From an uncultured Clostridia bacterium (GTDB lineage Bacteria; Bacillota; Clostridia; Peptostreptococcales; Anaerovoracaceae): a stretch of 9,999 bases of DNA. The position numbers and the translations under genes are program-made. Positions 1 through 6,849 of the stretch are shown piece by piece. The stretch is from positions 1 to 9,999 of the forward strand of contig CALFUG010000414.1 of the NCBI GenBank assembly GCA_937928455.1, written 5' to 3'. The first letter of the stretch is position 1. Every line of letters starts with the position of its first letter. The notes below the pieces were generated by a model. The model was not told where the DNA came from. It worked only from the letters and a program-made list of their open reading frames with translations, and searched no databases.

Positions 1-104
1 CTTATTTCTTCATTATCCCCTATTTCGTCATTTACTTAAGCGTGTATCATGGTATTATACCCCTCTTTTTACTTATCTATCTTTTTGGTCATCTTTTTAT
101 CTAT

Positions 105-1349
105 TTATCGATTTATTTCTTCATCCCTATCACATGGGGAAGAATAAGGTTCTCCCGCTTTTATTAGCACCTTGCTGCCCATCAGGAAAAAGGTTTGTAT
201 AAATAGAACAATCCCCGTACCAATCAGTAGCACCTCGATGGAAATAATATCTGCCAGGGGGCCAAATATCAACATGCCTAGGGGCATCATGGAGGCAGAA
301 ATCATGCTAATGATTCCAAAGACTCTTCCCAGAAAATCCTCCTCCACCCTTTCTTGAATCATCACCATGCAAGGTGTGTTAAAGAAGGGCACTGCCAAAC
401 CAGTCAGTACCATGAATCCCGTGTAAACAGCAAAGTAAGGAACCACCCCCAAGGCAACTGTGCTCAGCCCAATCAATAATCCTCCCAAAACCACGGTATG
501 AATCCGGTTTCGAAATCCCCCCCAAGCAGCAATCCAAGCGCCTCCTATCATCATACCCACTGAAAAAGCAATTTCGATGACAGTAAGACGCCATACATCC
601 TCTCCAAAGGATCGGGCCACTTGAAGAGGTGTAAGAAATGCAGCAGGTGCCAGCATTAGAAAATACAGAGAGAAGAATATATAAAGACGTATTAAGAAAG
701 GATGATTTTGAATATATTGAAGTCCCATCAGAAAATCCTTCCAATAGCCGCCCTTTTCTACCGATAAAGCCTTTTGATGAATGGGTACTTTAAAAAAGAT
801 TCCCAATATAAAGATGGCCACCGCTGCCGTCGCCACATCTATAAAAAAAATGTTATCCAATGAGGTGAAGGTTAATAATGCGCCGCTCACCATGGGAGAA
901 ATCAACATTACCGCCGACTGTATCATGCTGTTGATTCCATTCACTCTGGTTAATTTTTCCAGTGGAACAAATTGGGGCAATATAGCGCCGATGGCGGGAG
1001 TCTGTATACCTGTACCCAAAGAGCGTACTGCAGACATGATAAACAAAAGCCAAACGGAACCCCTCCCAAATAAAAATAGTAAAGCAAGTACCAAGGTGGT
1101 AAAAGCAATCATCCCATCTGCTATCATTATCAGATGTTTCCGATTGTATCGATCCGCCCATACCCCAGCTACGGGGGACAACAATAATGTAGGCAAAAAA
1201 CCAAAGAGAATGGACAACATCATCATGGTGCCTGATTTGGTTTCTAATGTGATGTACCACATAATGGCATACTGGACCAGGGAAGAACCAAACAAAGAGA
1301 GGGATTGGCTTCCTAGAAATAGTGCAGTGTCTTTTTTCCAACGTTCCAT
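105..1349 (-). CDS. MFS transporter, probable drug/metabolite exporter (MFS_3/EntS-like)
   Basis: A 414-residue hydrophobic protein with the pattern of a 12-helix major facilitator superfamily carrier. Seen: the MFS motif A between helices 2 and 3, GVWADRYNRK at residues 62-71 (Asp66, Arg67, Arg70), and a second half beginning with another run of helices after a charged central loop. The N-terminal stretch after MERWKKD resembles the MFS_3 group that includes the enterobactin exporter EntS and macrolide-efflux-like proteins, so proton-driven export from the cytoplasm is the best guess; the substrate is unknown. The start was set at the ATG at 1347-1349 because AAAGGA lies about 10 nt upstream on the - strand. 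In-frame ATGs 7 and 14 codons further upstream have no ribosome binding site. It is transcribed divergently from ndh2, and nothing ties it functionally to the EET genes. Confidence 0.85.
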   Translation of the reverse strand: MERWKKDTALFLGSQSLSLFGSSLVQYAIMWYITLETKSGTMMMLSILFGFLPTLLLSPVAGVWADRYNRKHLIMIADGMIAFTTLVLALLFLFGRGSVWLLFIMSAVRSLGTGIQTPAIGAILPQFVPLEKLTRVNGINSMIQSAVMLISPMVSGALLTFTSLDNIFFIDVATAAVAIFILGIFFKVPIHQKALSVEKGGYWKDFLMGLQYIQNHPFLIRLYIFFSLYFLMLAPAAFLTPLQVARSFGEDVWRLTVIEIAFSVGMMIGGAWIAAWGGFRNRIHTVVLGGLLIGLSTVALGVVPYFAVYTGFMVLTGLAVPFFNTPCMVMIQERVEEDFLGRVFGIISMISASMMPLGMLIFGPLADIISIEVLLIGTGIVLFIQTFFLMGSKVLIKAGEPYSSPCDRDEEINR

Positions 1350-1412
1350 AAAATAGTATTCCTTTTCCATATTGTTATAAATATGTATCAATGCAGAATC
1401 AGTCAGTAAGCT

Positions 1413-1442
1413 ATTATACTACAAAGACATAACCACTGTCAT
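1413..1442 (-). promoter_or_regulatory. sigma-A-type promoter for the MFS gene
   Basis: Read on the - strand, a perfect -10 hexamer TATAAT (1413-1418) is preceded by ATGACA (1437-1442, five of six matches to TTGACA) with an 18-nt spacer. Transcription would start near 1406, leaving a leader of nearly 60 nt before the ATG at 1349. Seen by eye only. Confidence 0.6.
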
Positions 1443-1652
1443 TTTCCAAAATAATTGTTTAAATATTATCATAGAGGGAATAATTAAGTGATTTTACGTG
1501 CTGTGGATAACTTACACAATCGGATCAACCCATGTATTTGCAACGGACACAACTGTTATGTTTTTCGTTTTCGACAAATGTCCAAAAATATTGAAATATC
1601 AACGATTTGTGACTTATGTTGGTATACGGAAAAAGTCTGAATATGGAAAAGT

Positions 1653-1670
1653 TTGTTATGTTAATAACTA
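1653..1670. promoter_or_regulatory. Rex-like palindrome upstream of ndh2
   Basis: TTGTTATGTTAATAACTA is an imperfect dyad: GTTAT at 1655-1659 and ATAAC at 1664-1668 flank a 4-nt centre, and the outermost T:A also pairs. It resembles the clostridial form of the site for the redox repressor Rex, roughly TTGTTAA-N4-TTAACAA. Rex senses the NADH/NAD+ ratio and often controls NADH-oxidising genes. The site ends 12 nt before the putative -35 box of ndh2. The match is imperfect (inner A/T swapped, one outer base wrong), so the identity of the regulator is an inference. Confidence 0.4.
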
Positions 1671-1682
1671 GTTGAAAAACTC

Positions 1683-1711
1683 TTGACTTTCCCAGTGGGT
1701 TCTGAGAAAAT
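1683..1711 (+). promoter_or_regulatory. Probable ndh2 operon promoter
   Basis: TTGACT (1683-1688, five of six matches) is followed after 17 nt by GAAAAT (1706-1711, four of six). The start of transcription would be near 1718, giving a leader of about 20 nt that includes the ribosome binding site. A small CCCA-G-TGGG dyad lies in the spacer at 1691-1699. The -10 element is weak, which fits a promoter needing activation, but the prediction is by eye. Confidence 0.45.
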
Positions 1712-1725
1712 GATAAATATTTTAC

Positions 1726-1733
1726 AAGGAGGA
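1726..1733 (+). promoter_or_regulatory. Ribosome binding site of ndh2
   Basis: AAGGAGGA complements the 16S 3' end almost fully. The GGAGG core is 5 nt from the ATG at 1738, which supports that start. Confidence 0.8.
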
Positions 1734-1737
1734 CAGG

Positions 1738-3792
1738 ATGGAAACAAATATTGTAATCGTCGGTGCGGGTTACGGAGGAATTCTAACTGCAAAAAAACTG
1801 GCGAAAAAATTTAAGAAAAATGATGATGTGACCATAACTCTCATCGACAAAAATCCATACCATATGATGCTAACCGAGCTTCATGAGGTGGCTGGTTATC
1901 GGGTGGAAGAAGATGCCATCCGGGCTAGCCTGAAAAAAATCTTTGCTGGGCGCAAGGTAAATGTAGTCCTGGACACTATTACCAACTTTGATTTTGACCA
2001 CAAAAGAGTAGTGGGCCAGTACAACACCTTCGAATATGATTATCTGGTCATCGCCGCGGGATCCAAACCTACTTTCTTTGGAGTTCATGGAGCAGAAGAG
2101 AATGCCTATAAGATCTGGTCCTATGATGATGCCCTGGCCGTTCGTCATCGATTGGAAGTAATGTTTAAAGAAGCCAATCGTATGCCATTGAAGGAGGACC
2201 GACAGAAGTTCCTTTCCTTTTATGTGGTGGGGGCCGGTTTCACAGGAGTGGAAATGGCCGGTGAACTGGCAGAATATATGCCTTTCATGTGCGAGCGATA
2301 TGCGGTAGATTTAGAGGACGTTAGCATCCACATCGTTGATATATTGGAACGAACCATCCCCAATCTTCCCGGTAAGCTATCCAACAAGGTAGAAAAGCGA
2401 CTGGATAAGATGGGAGTGGAAGTCTTACTTAATACTAGTGTCACTGCCATTGGTCCCGATTACATCGAAACAATGAAAGACGGAGAAACCAAACAAAGCC
2501 CTGCCGGTTTGGTGATCTGGGCCGCCGGAATTGAAAGTGCGGATATTACCGGTGAAGCCGCCAAATACTTAGAATCTGCCGGAAGAGGTCGAATCAAAAC
2601 CGATAAATATCTGCGTTCTCTCAATGACGAATCGGTATATGCCATCGGAGACAACATGCTATATACTCCGGAAGGCCATGATGCCCCGGTTCCTCAGGTA
2701 GTAGAAAATTGTGAACATAGTGCTGCGACGGCAGCCAGAAACATTCATGTGGCTGTTACCGGAAACGGTACCATGGAAGAATACAAACCTTCCTTCCACG
2801 GGTTTATGGTATGCGTGGGAGGTCGTTACGGAGTAGCTCGAGTAGGACTTCCCAACTTTATGGTGAACCTACCATCTTTCTTGGCAATGATGTCCAAACA
2901 CATGATTAATATCATCTACTTTTTCCAAGTATTGGGCTGGAACAAAGTATGGACATACATGCGACATGAGTTCTTCACCATTCGAAACAGACGAAGTTTT
3001 GTGGGGGGACATTTATCCAACCGTACGCCTAGCTTCTTACTAATGCCCATACGTGTCTGGCTCGGTGTGGTTTGGCTCTACGAAGGAATCCACAAAGTGA
3101 TGGAAGAATGGTTGACCACTCCCATGCTGGAAGGTTTCTTTGGTGGAGCAAATGCTTGGTATGACAGTATTCTCGGAAGACCTTCTGATGGAACAGATGG
3201 AGGAAGTTGGGCAACTGGAGAAGCGGCGGCGGATAGCGCTACTGCAGCCTCCGGAACTGCAGATGCGGCTACCAGTGCATCCGGAGTGGCCGATGCTGTA
3301 ACCTCTGCTTCCGGAGAAGTGGTAGAAGGCGCCAGCTCCATGGGCACCGTAATTATGGATTGGGATATTCTAGGTTTATTCCAAACCATCTTTATTAGTG
3401 CCAAAGACTTGGCCTCATCTACTTTGGCAGATTTTGCTTTCAAGCTGGACGTGCCCCTAATGAATTGGTTTATCGATAGCTTTGTTATTCCCAACGAAGG
3501 GTTACAGGTCTTTATGCAGACCGGAATCGTTCTGGCAGAAATTGCCATTGGGTTGGCCTTAATCGCCGGACTGTTTACAACCCCTGCTGCGCTGGTTTCC
3601 ATCATTCTGCAGTTAATGTTCGTTTGCACCACAGGGCTTTATCTATCCACTTTCTGGATGATTTTCGCCGGAATTGCAGTATTAATCGGTGGAGGACGTA
3701 CACTTGGATTGGATTACTACGTGATGCCTGCTTTGAAGAAGCGTTGGAAAAAGATTGGATGGGTCAGAAAGCTGTATCTATATCATGACTAA
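1738..3792 (+). CDS. ndh2: Type II NADH dehydrogenase with C-terminal DoxX-like membrane domain
   Basis: The 684-residue protein is much longer than the 400-450 of plain NDH-2. Residues 1 to about 430 are the two-dinucleotide-fold flavoprotein: FAD motif GAGYGG at 9-14 with Asp37 ending beta-2, NADH motif GAGFTG at 165-170 with Asp201, and YAIGDN at 301-306 contacting FAD. The quinone-site helix starts PQVVEN at 319, keeping Gln320 but losing the second Gln of the usual AQxAxQ. Residues 436-454 form a membrane helix, then an Ala/Ser/Thr/Gly-rich loop (about 485-540) with three 10-residue repeats, then helices from about 593 to 655. The last part has the DoxX pattern, with a late GGGRTLGLDYY stretch. 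Expected role: NADH oxidation at the inner membrane face and reduction of demethylmenaquinone for EET. An extra C-terminal membrane domain is also a feature of Listeria EET Ndh2. It heads an operon and overlaps the next gene by 8 nt. Confidence 0.9.
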   Translation: METNIVIVGAGYGGILTAKKLAKKFKKNDDVTITLIDKNPYHMMLTELHEVAGYRVEEDAIRASLKKIFAGRKVNVVLDTITNFDFDHKRVVGQYNTFEYDYLVIAAGSKPTFFGVHGAEENAYKIWSYDDALAVRHRLEVMFKEANRMPLKEDRQKFLSFYVVGAGFTGVEMAGELAEYMPFMCERYAVDLEDVSIHIVDILERTIPNLPGKLSNKVEKRLDKMGVEVLLNTSVTAIGPDYIETMKDGETKQSPAGLVIWAAGIESADITGEAAKYLESAGRGRIKTDKYLRSLNDESVYAIGDNMLYTPEGHDAPVPQVVENCEHSAATAARNIHVAVTGNGTMEEYKPSFHGFMVCVGGRYGVARVGLPNFMVNLPSFLAMMSKHMINIIYFFQVLGWNKVWTYMRHEFFTIRNRRSFVGGHLSNRTPSFLLMPIRVWLGVVWLYEGIHKVMEEWLTTPMLEGFFGGANAWYDSILGRPSDGTDGGSWATGEAAADSATAASGTADAATSASGVADAVTSASGEVVEGASSMGTVIMDWDILGLFQTIFISAKDLASSTLADFAFKLDVPLMNWFIDSFVIPNEGLQVFMQTGIVLAEIAIGLALIAGLFTTPAALVSIILQLMFVCTTGLYLSTFWMIFAGIAVLIGGGRTLGLDYYVMPALKKRWKKIGWVRKLYLYHD
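3238..3327 (+). repeat. Three tandem 30-bp repeats within ndh2
   Basis: Three consecutive 30-nt units (3238-3267, 3268-3297, 3298-3327) encode residues 501-530 of Ndh2 in the pattern (A/V)T-x-A-SG-x-x-D-A. The units share the TCCGGA core at the Ser-Gly codons but differ at synonymous and some nonsynonymous positions. They are therefore old or selected copies rather than a recent slippage product. The third unit diverges at its end. Confidence 0.75.
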
Positions 3793-4753
3793 TACCGAGA
3801 GCCTTCATTTTATCGACGCATATGAAAAAGTACAGGAGACCGTAGAGCGAACTTTAACTACCTCTCCTGTGCTGGTTCGAGAATACACCACCCATTTGGC
3901 TAAGTCCACGGGCAAAATGATACGAGCTCAAGCTTTACTAGCCTGTGCAATGGATGAGCACAACAAAATCCATCCCGATGCCATCCAATTTGCCACAGCC
4001 ATCGAACTCATTCACTTGGCCACCTTAGTCCACGACGATGTGATTGACAACGCAGACACACGAAGAGGCCAACCGTCTCTCCAAAAGAAACATGGTCAAA
4101 GAACGGCGGTTATTTGTGGAGATTATTTGCTTTGTGTGGCTCTCATGATTGCAGGTTCCATGGAAAACAAGGAGCCCTACTTGCACCAAGCACTCCCTAA
4201 CTATATGCAAAAGGTGTGTTTGGGCGAGTTAAGACAGCACGTCAACAACGGGAATTACCATTTGTCCGTGATGTCCTATATGCGAATTATTTCCGGCAAA
4301 ACCGCAGGACTGTTTGAAGCCTCTTTTTATGGAGGAGCACTCCTCAGCAAAGAGCAGCCTCAACATAAAGAACTGCGAGAGTATGCCAAGTTGGGTCGAT
4401 ATATTGGTATGATTTTTCAGCTGACCGATGATCTTATGGACTTTGAGACCACAGAAAATGTGGCCTTAAAGCCGGTGCAATCGGACTTCGAGCAGAATGT
4501 CATTACCCTTCCCTTAATCCACGCATTCTCCAAAGACGAAGATTTACGAACAAAGGCCATTCAAAAACTTCTTGGAAGAAAAGAATTAAACGCAAGAGTG
4601 CAGGAAACCGGGGGCCTTGCTTACACCAGAAAACTGGCGAAAAAATACCTGGAAAAATCAAATAAGATTATTCAAGAACTGGATATGACTTCAGAGAAAA
4701 GGGAGAAACTGTCTCAGCTATTGGCCAAATCTTATCGGGAGTTTATCCAATAA
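3785..4753 (+). CDS. dmkB: Long-chain polyprenyl diphosphate synthase (DmkB/HepT-like)
   Basis: This 322-residue trans-isoprenyl diphosphate synthase adds isopentenyl diphosphate units to an allylic primer, making the side chain of a quinone. Seen: the first aspartate-rich motif DDVID at 84-88, followed by ADTRRG; the second, DDLMD at 215-219, within FQLTDD; Lys44 and Arg47 of the GKxxR substrate site; and a GKTAGLF stretch before the second motif. The residue five before the first Asp is Ala79, a small residue that in this family goes with long products (C30 and above) rather than farnesyl. The ATG at 3785 overlaps the ndh2 stop (8 nt) and gives a family-like N-terminus. A TTG ten codons upstream, at 3755, is open too but adds an unlikely peptide. 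The stop codon shares one base with the next start. The match to Listeria DmkB rests on context. Confidence 0.88.
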   Translation: MTNTESLHFIDAYEKVQETVERTLTTSPVLVREYTTHLAKSTGKMIRAQALLACAMDEHNKIHPDAIQFATAIELIHLATLVHDDVIDNADTRRGQPSLQKKHGQRTAVICGDYLLCVALMIAGSMENKEPYLHQALPNYMQKVCLGELRQHVNNGNYHLSVMSYMRIISGKTAGLFEASFYGGALLSKEQPQHKELREYAKLGRYIGMIFQLTDDLMDFETTENVALKPVQSDFEQNVITLPLIHAFSKDEDLRTKAIQKLLGRKELNARVQETGGLAYTRKLAKKYLEKSNKIIQELDMTSEKREKLSQLLAKSYREFIQ

Positions 4754-5652
4754 TGGAACGATTTTTTAGATATGTAGAGATCAAAACAAAAATAACCAGC
4801 CTATTTGCTTTCTTACTGGCAATTGCGTACCTGTTTTATCTGGAAGCACCCATACGCTGGGATGTGACGGCTATATTTTTTGGGGGTATGTTTCTCTTTG
4901 ATCTAACCACTACCGCCATTAATAACTATATAGATACCAAAACCAATCATCAAACTCTCCCATATCAAAGGGGACGAGCCAAGGCCATCATATTCATTTT
5001 ATTGGCCATTAGCTCTGCCTTGGGAATCTGGTTGGTACTACTCACCGATTGGGTGGTTTTCCTAACAGGCGGGTTGTGTTTCTTGGTGGGAATATTTTAC
5101 ACTTTTGGACCCATTCCCATCAGCCGTCAGCCTTGGGGCGAAATATTTTCCGGTATTTTTTACGGGTTTTTTATCCCCTTCTTGATTCTTTACATTAATT
5201 TGGAGAAGGATACCTTTCTCACCTTGCGTGTTGATTGGAATCATATGGACCTCATCGTCCAATGGCTACCCTTTATCCATTTATTCCTACTATCGGTAGC
5301 ACCGGTTATGACCACTGCCAACATCATGCTGGCAAATAATATTTGTGACCTGGAAAAAGATATTCTGGTGAAAAGATACACGCTCCCCTATTATTTGGAA
5401 GAAAAAGCCCTTCCTCTATGGGCAGCAATGTACTATCTGACATATGGTGCCAATGTGGTCATGGTGCTGATCGGGATGTTACCTTGGGTTACCTTAGTGG
5501 CATTACTCACATTCATCCCGGTGCAAAAAAACATAGGATTGTTTTTTAAAGAACAGAAAAAAGAAACAACCTTTATGACTTCCATCCTGAATTACATACT
5601 CATTATGAGCGGCAATGTCGTTGCCCTACTCCTGGCCGCCCTACTGTACTAA
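4753..5652 (+). CDS. dmkA: UbiA/MenA-type prenyltransferase (DmkA-like)
   Basis: This 299-residue integral membrane protein has about eight or nine hydrophobic helices, the usual UbiA size. Both Asp-rich motifs that hold Mg-diphosphate are present in MenA-like form: NNYIDTKTN at 57-65 (Asp61) and NNICDLEKD at 195-203 (Asp199, Asp203), followed by KRYTLP where MenA proteins have KRTL. It likely transfers the polyprenyl chain from the preceding enzyme onto 1,4-dihydroxy-2-naphthoate to give demethylmenaquinone, as proposed for Listeria DmkA. The ATG shares its A with the upstream stop codon, so translation is probably coupled. The first motif is less Asp-rich than in canonical MenA (Thr64/Asn65 where an Asp is common). 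No methyltransferase follows, which fits a demethylmenaquinone end product. A different aromatic acceptor cannot be excluded. Confidence 0.85.
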   Translation: MERFFRYVEIKTKITSLFAFLLAIAYLFYLEAPIRWDVTAIFFGGMFLFDLTTTAINNYIDTKTNHQTLPYQRGRAKAIIFILLAISSALGIWLVLLTDWVVFLTGGLCFLVGIFYTFGPIPISRQPWGEIFSGIFYGFFIPFLILYINLEKDTFLTLRVDWNHMDLIVQWLPFIHLFLLSVAPVMTTANIMLANNICDLEKDILVKRYTLPYYLEEKALPLWAAMYYLTYGANVVMVLIGMLPWVTLVALLTFIPVQKNIGLFFKEQKKETTFMTSILNYILIMSGNVVALLLAALLY

Positions 5653-5672
5653 TCAGGATGAACAATCAAGGT

Positions 5673-5698
5673 ATTTACCGGAAATGTTCCGGATAAAT
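5673..5698 (+). other. Hairpin between dmkA and pplA
   Basis: A perfect CCGGAA (5678-5683) / TTCCGG (5687-5692) stem with an ATG loop is extended by ATTTA/TAAAT with one bulged A. No T-run follows, so it is not a classical intrinsic terminator. It sits just ahead of the lipoprotein gene and could be an mRNA-stabilising or processing structure, but that is an inference. Confidence 0.45.
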
Positions 5699-5727
5699 AT
5701 AAATCTATCATGAAAAAATGAATAAAC

Positions 5728-5732
5728 GGAGG
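5728..5732 (+). promoter_or_regulatory. Ribosome binding site of pplA
   Basis: GGAGG lies 7 nt before the ATG at 5740, which fixes the start of the lipoprotein and its signal peptide. Confidence 0.8.
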
Positions 5733-5739
5733 AATTCAC

Positions 5740-6768
5740 ATGAAGAAGAAACTAGTATTATTAATGGTTTTGGCACTAGTAGCTCTCGCCTTTGCCGGAT
5801 GCGGCGGCGGTGCTACCGAGCCAGAACAAGAACCCGAAGCAACCGGAACAGTTAAAACCGGTCTGTCCGTTCTTACAACCATCGCCAAGTCCACAGATGC
5901 TGCTGCTGATGCAGAAGGTTTGGCACAAGGATATTCCAACATTGTAGCTGTAACGGTGGATGAAAACGGTGTTATCACCAATTGCGTGATCGACTCCATT
6001 CAAAGCAATGTAAACTTCGATGCGACAGGAAAAGTGACCACACCTTTGGATACGGTATTCCTTGGCAAATTAGAGCGTGGAGATGACTATGGAATGAAAA
6101 AAGCCTCTGCCATCGGAAAAGAATGGAATGAGCAGGCTGATTTCCTTTCCAGCTATGTCATCGGCATGACAGCAGACGACGTAATGGCTATCGGTCTTGA
6201 AGACGGATATCCTACCGACGCAGACCTTACCTCTTCCGTAACCATGCATATTGATGTTTACTTGGAAGGAATCGTAGAAGCCATGGAGAGTGCAGTAGAC
6301 ATGGGTGCTTCCGCGGAAGATTCTTTGGGAATTGGTACCTACTCCACCATTGCTAGGTCCAAAGATGCAGCTGCAGATGCGGATGGTAATGTAGAAGTAT
6401 ATGCTCATTTTGCAGCAGTTACCTTTGATGCAGACGGCGTTATCACCAGCGCAATTCTGGATGCTTCTCAAGCCAACGTAGCCTTTGATACTGCCGGTCT
6501 TATCAAAACGGACCTTGCCACCGAATACGCCAGCAAGAACGTTCTGGGCGATGACTACGGCATGAAAGGAAATTCCGGTATTGGTAAGGAATGGTACGAG
6601 CAAGCCGCATTCTTTGCAGAATATGTATTGGGCATGACAGTAGCCGATGTAGAAGGAATTGCTTTGGCAGATGGATATCCCAGTGATGCAGATCTGTCCA
6701 GCGGTGCCACCATGCATGTTGACATGTTCGTAACTAATATTGCAAAGGCATACGAATTCGCAAAATAA
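5740..6768 (+). CDS. pplA: Tandem-domain flavinylated lipoprotein (PplA-like EET protein)
   Basis: A 342-residue exported lipoprotein. Residues 1-21 are a lipoprotein signal peptide (KKK, hydrophobic core, lipobox AFAGC, acylated Cys21), followed by a short Gly and Glu/Pro-rich spacer. Two homologous domains follow, about 45-185 and 201-341. They align without gaps at an offset of 156 residues, and about half the positions are identical by hand alignment. Near the end of each domain is the site expected for ApbE attachment of FMN to Thr: DLSSGAT at 318-324 is canonical (Thr324), while DLTSSVT at 162-168 keeps the Thr but has Ser-Val for Gly-Ala. The shared blocks GDDYGMK, IGKEW and DGYP also stand out. 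In Listeria, PplA carries FMN and passes electrons to outside acceptors. The domain order, lipid anchor and adjacent apbE support the same role here. Confidence 0.85.
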   Translation: MKKKLVLLMVLALVALAFAGCGGGATEPEQEPEATGTVKTGLSVLTTIAKSTDAAADAEGLAQGYSNIVAVTVDENGVITNCVIDSIQSNVNFDATGKVTTPLDTVFLGKLERGDDYGMKKASAIGKEWNEQADFLSSYVIGMTADDVMAIGLEDGYPTDADLTSSVTMHIDVYLEGIVEAMESAVDMGASAEDSLGIGTYSTIARSKDAAADADGNVEVYAHFAAVTFDADGVITSAILDASQANVAFDTAGLIKTDLATEYASKNVLGDDYGMKGNSGIGKEWYEQAAFFAEYVLGMTVADVEGIALADGYPSDADLSSGATMHVDMFVTNIAKAYEFAK

Positions 6769-6799
6769 GGATGTAAAAAAAATCAAATCGTTGTATCAT

Positions 6800-6833
6800 A
6801 GCATGAGAGGCAAAGTTTGCCTCTCATGCTTTT
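6800..6833 (+). terminator. Intrinsic terminator-like hairpin after pplA
   Basis: The arms AGCATGAGAGGCAAA (6800-6814) and TTTGCCTCTCATGCT (6816-6830) are perfectly complementary, giving about 13 usable pairs around a small loop, followed by TTTT (6830-6833). The T-run is short, so partial read-through into apbE is plausible. It lies 31 nt past the pplA stop. Confidence 0.7.
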
Positions 6834-6849
6834 GTCAAGGTGTCAATAA

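Larger units (their letters stand above)
1350..1737. other. Divergent intergenic region between the MFS gene and ndh2
   Basis: This 388-nt AT-rich region has no convincing gene. It holds the - strand promoter for the MFS gene near 1413-1442, a dyad at 1653-1670 and a likely + strand promoter at 1683-1711. It also contains one perfect DnaA-box 9-mer (TTATCCACA on the - strand, 1502-1510) and a short inverted repeat TTGA-AATA-TCAA at 1591-1602. No riboswitch-like structure was recognised. Confidence 0.6.

Noticed and set aside
1..104. Gene fragment or terminator at the left edge
   Set aside because: All frames are broken by stops on both strands. The stretch is T-rich with repeated ATCTTTTT, but no hairpin with a usable stem was found; GGTATTATACC (51-61) allows only a 4-bp stem.
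781..1356. A 191-codon + strand frame opposite the MFS gene
   Set aside because: The product has no hydrophobic or domain pattern of its own, and the - strand reading gives a clear 12-helix carrier with MFS motif A.
3190..3360. Possible flavinylation of the Ser/Thr-rich loop in Ndh2
   Set aside because: The repeats read TSASG and similar, but nowhere give the Ser-Gly-Ala-Thr pattern after an Asp that ApbE recognises.
3078..3632. A 184-codon antisense frame under the Ala/Ser/Thr-rich part of ndh2
   Set aside because: It mirrors the low-complexity repeat region and has no family signal. GC-rich Ala and Ser codons rarely give stops on the other strand.
3755..3784. TTG start ten codons upstream for the polyprenyl synthase
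   Set aside because: It would add a peptide unlike family N-termini and a longer overlap with ndh2. The ATG at 3785, overlapping the ndh2 stop, is the usual coupled arrangement.
5673..5698. Intrinsic terminator between dmkA and pplA
   Set aside because: The stem is good but is followed by ATATAAAT and not by a T-run, so it was listed as a hairpin of unknown role.
6070..6786. A 238-codon open frame antisense to the lipoprotein gene
   Set aside because: It has no ribosome binding site, gives a Cys/Ile/Gly-rich product without recognisable motif, and lies fully opposite a well-supported gene. The codon bias of pplA explains the lack of stops.
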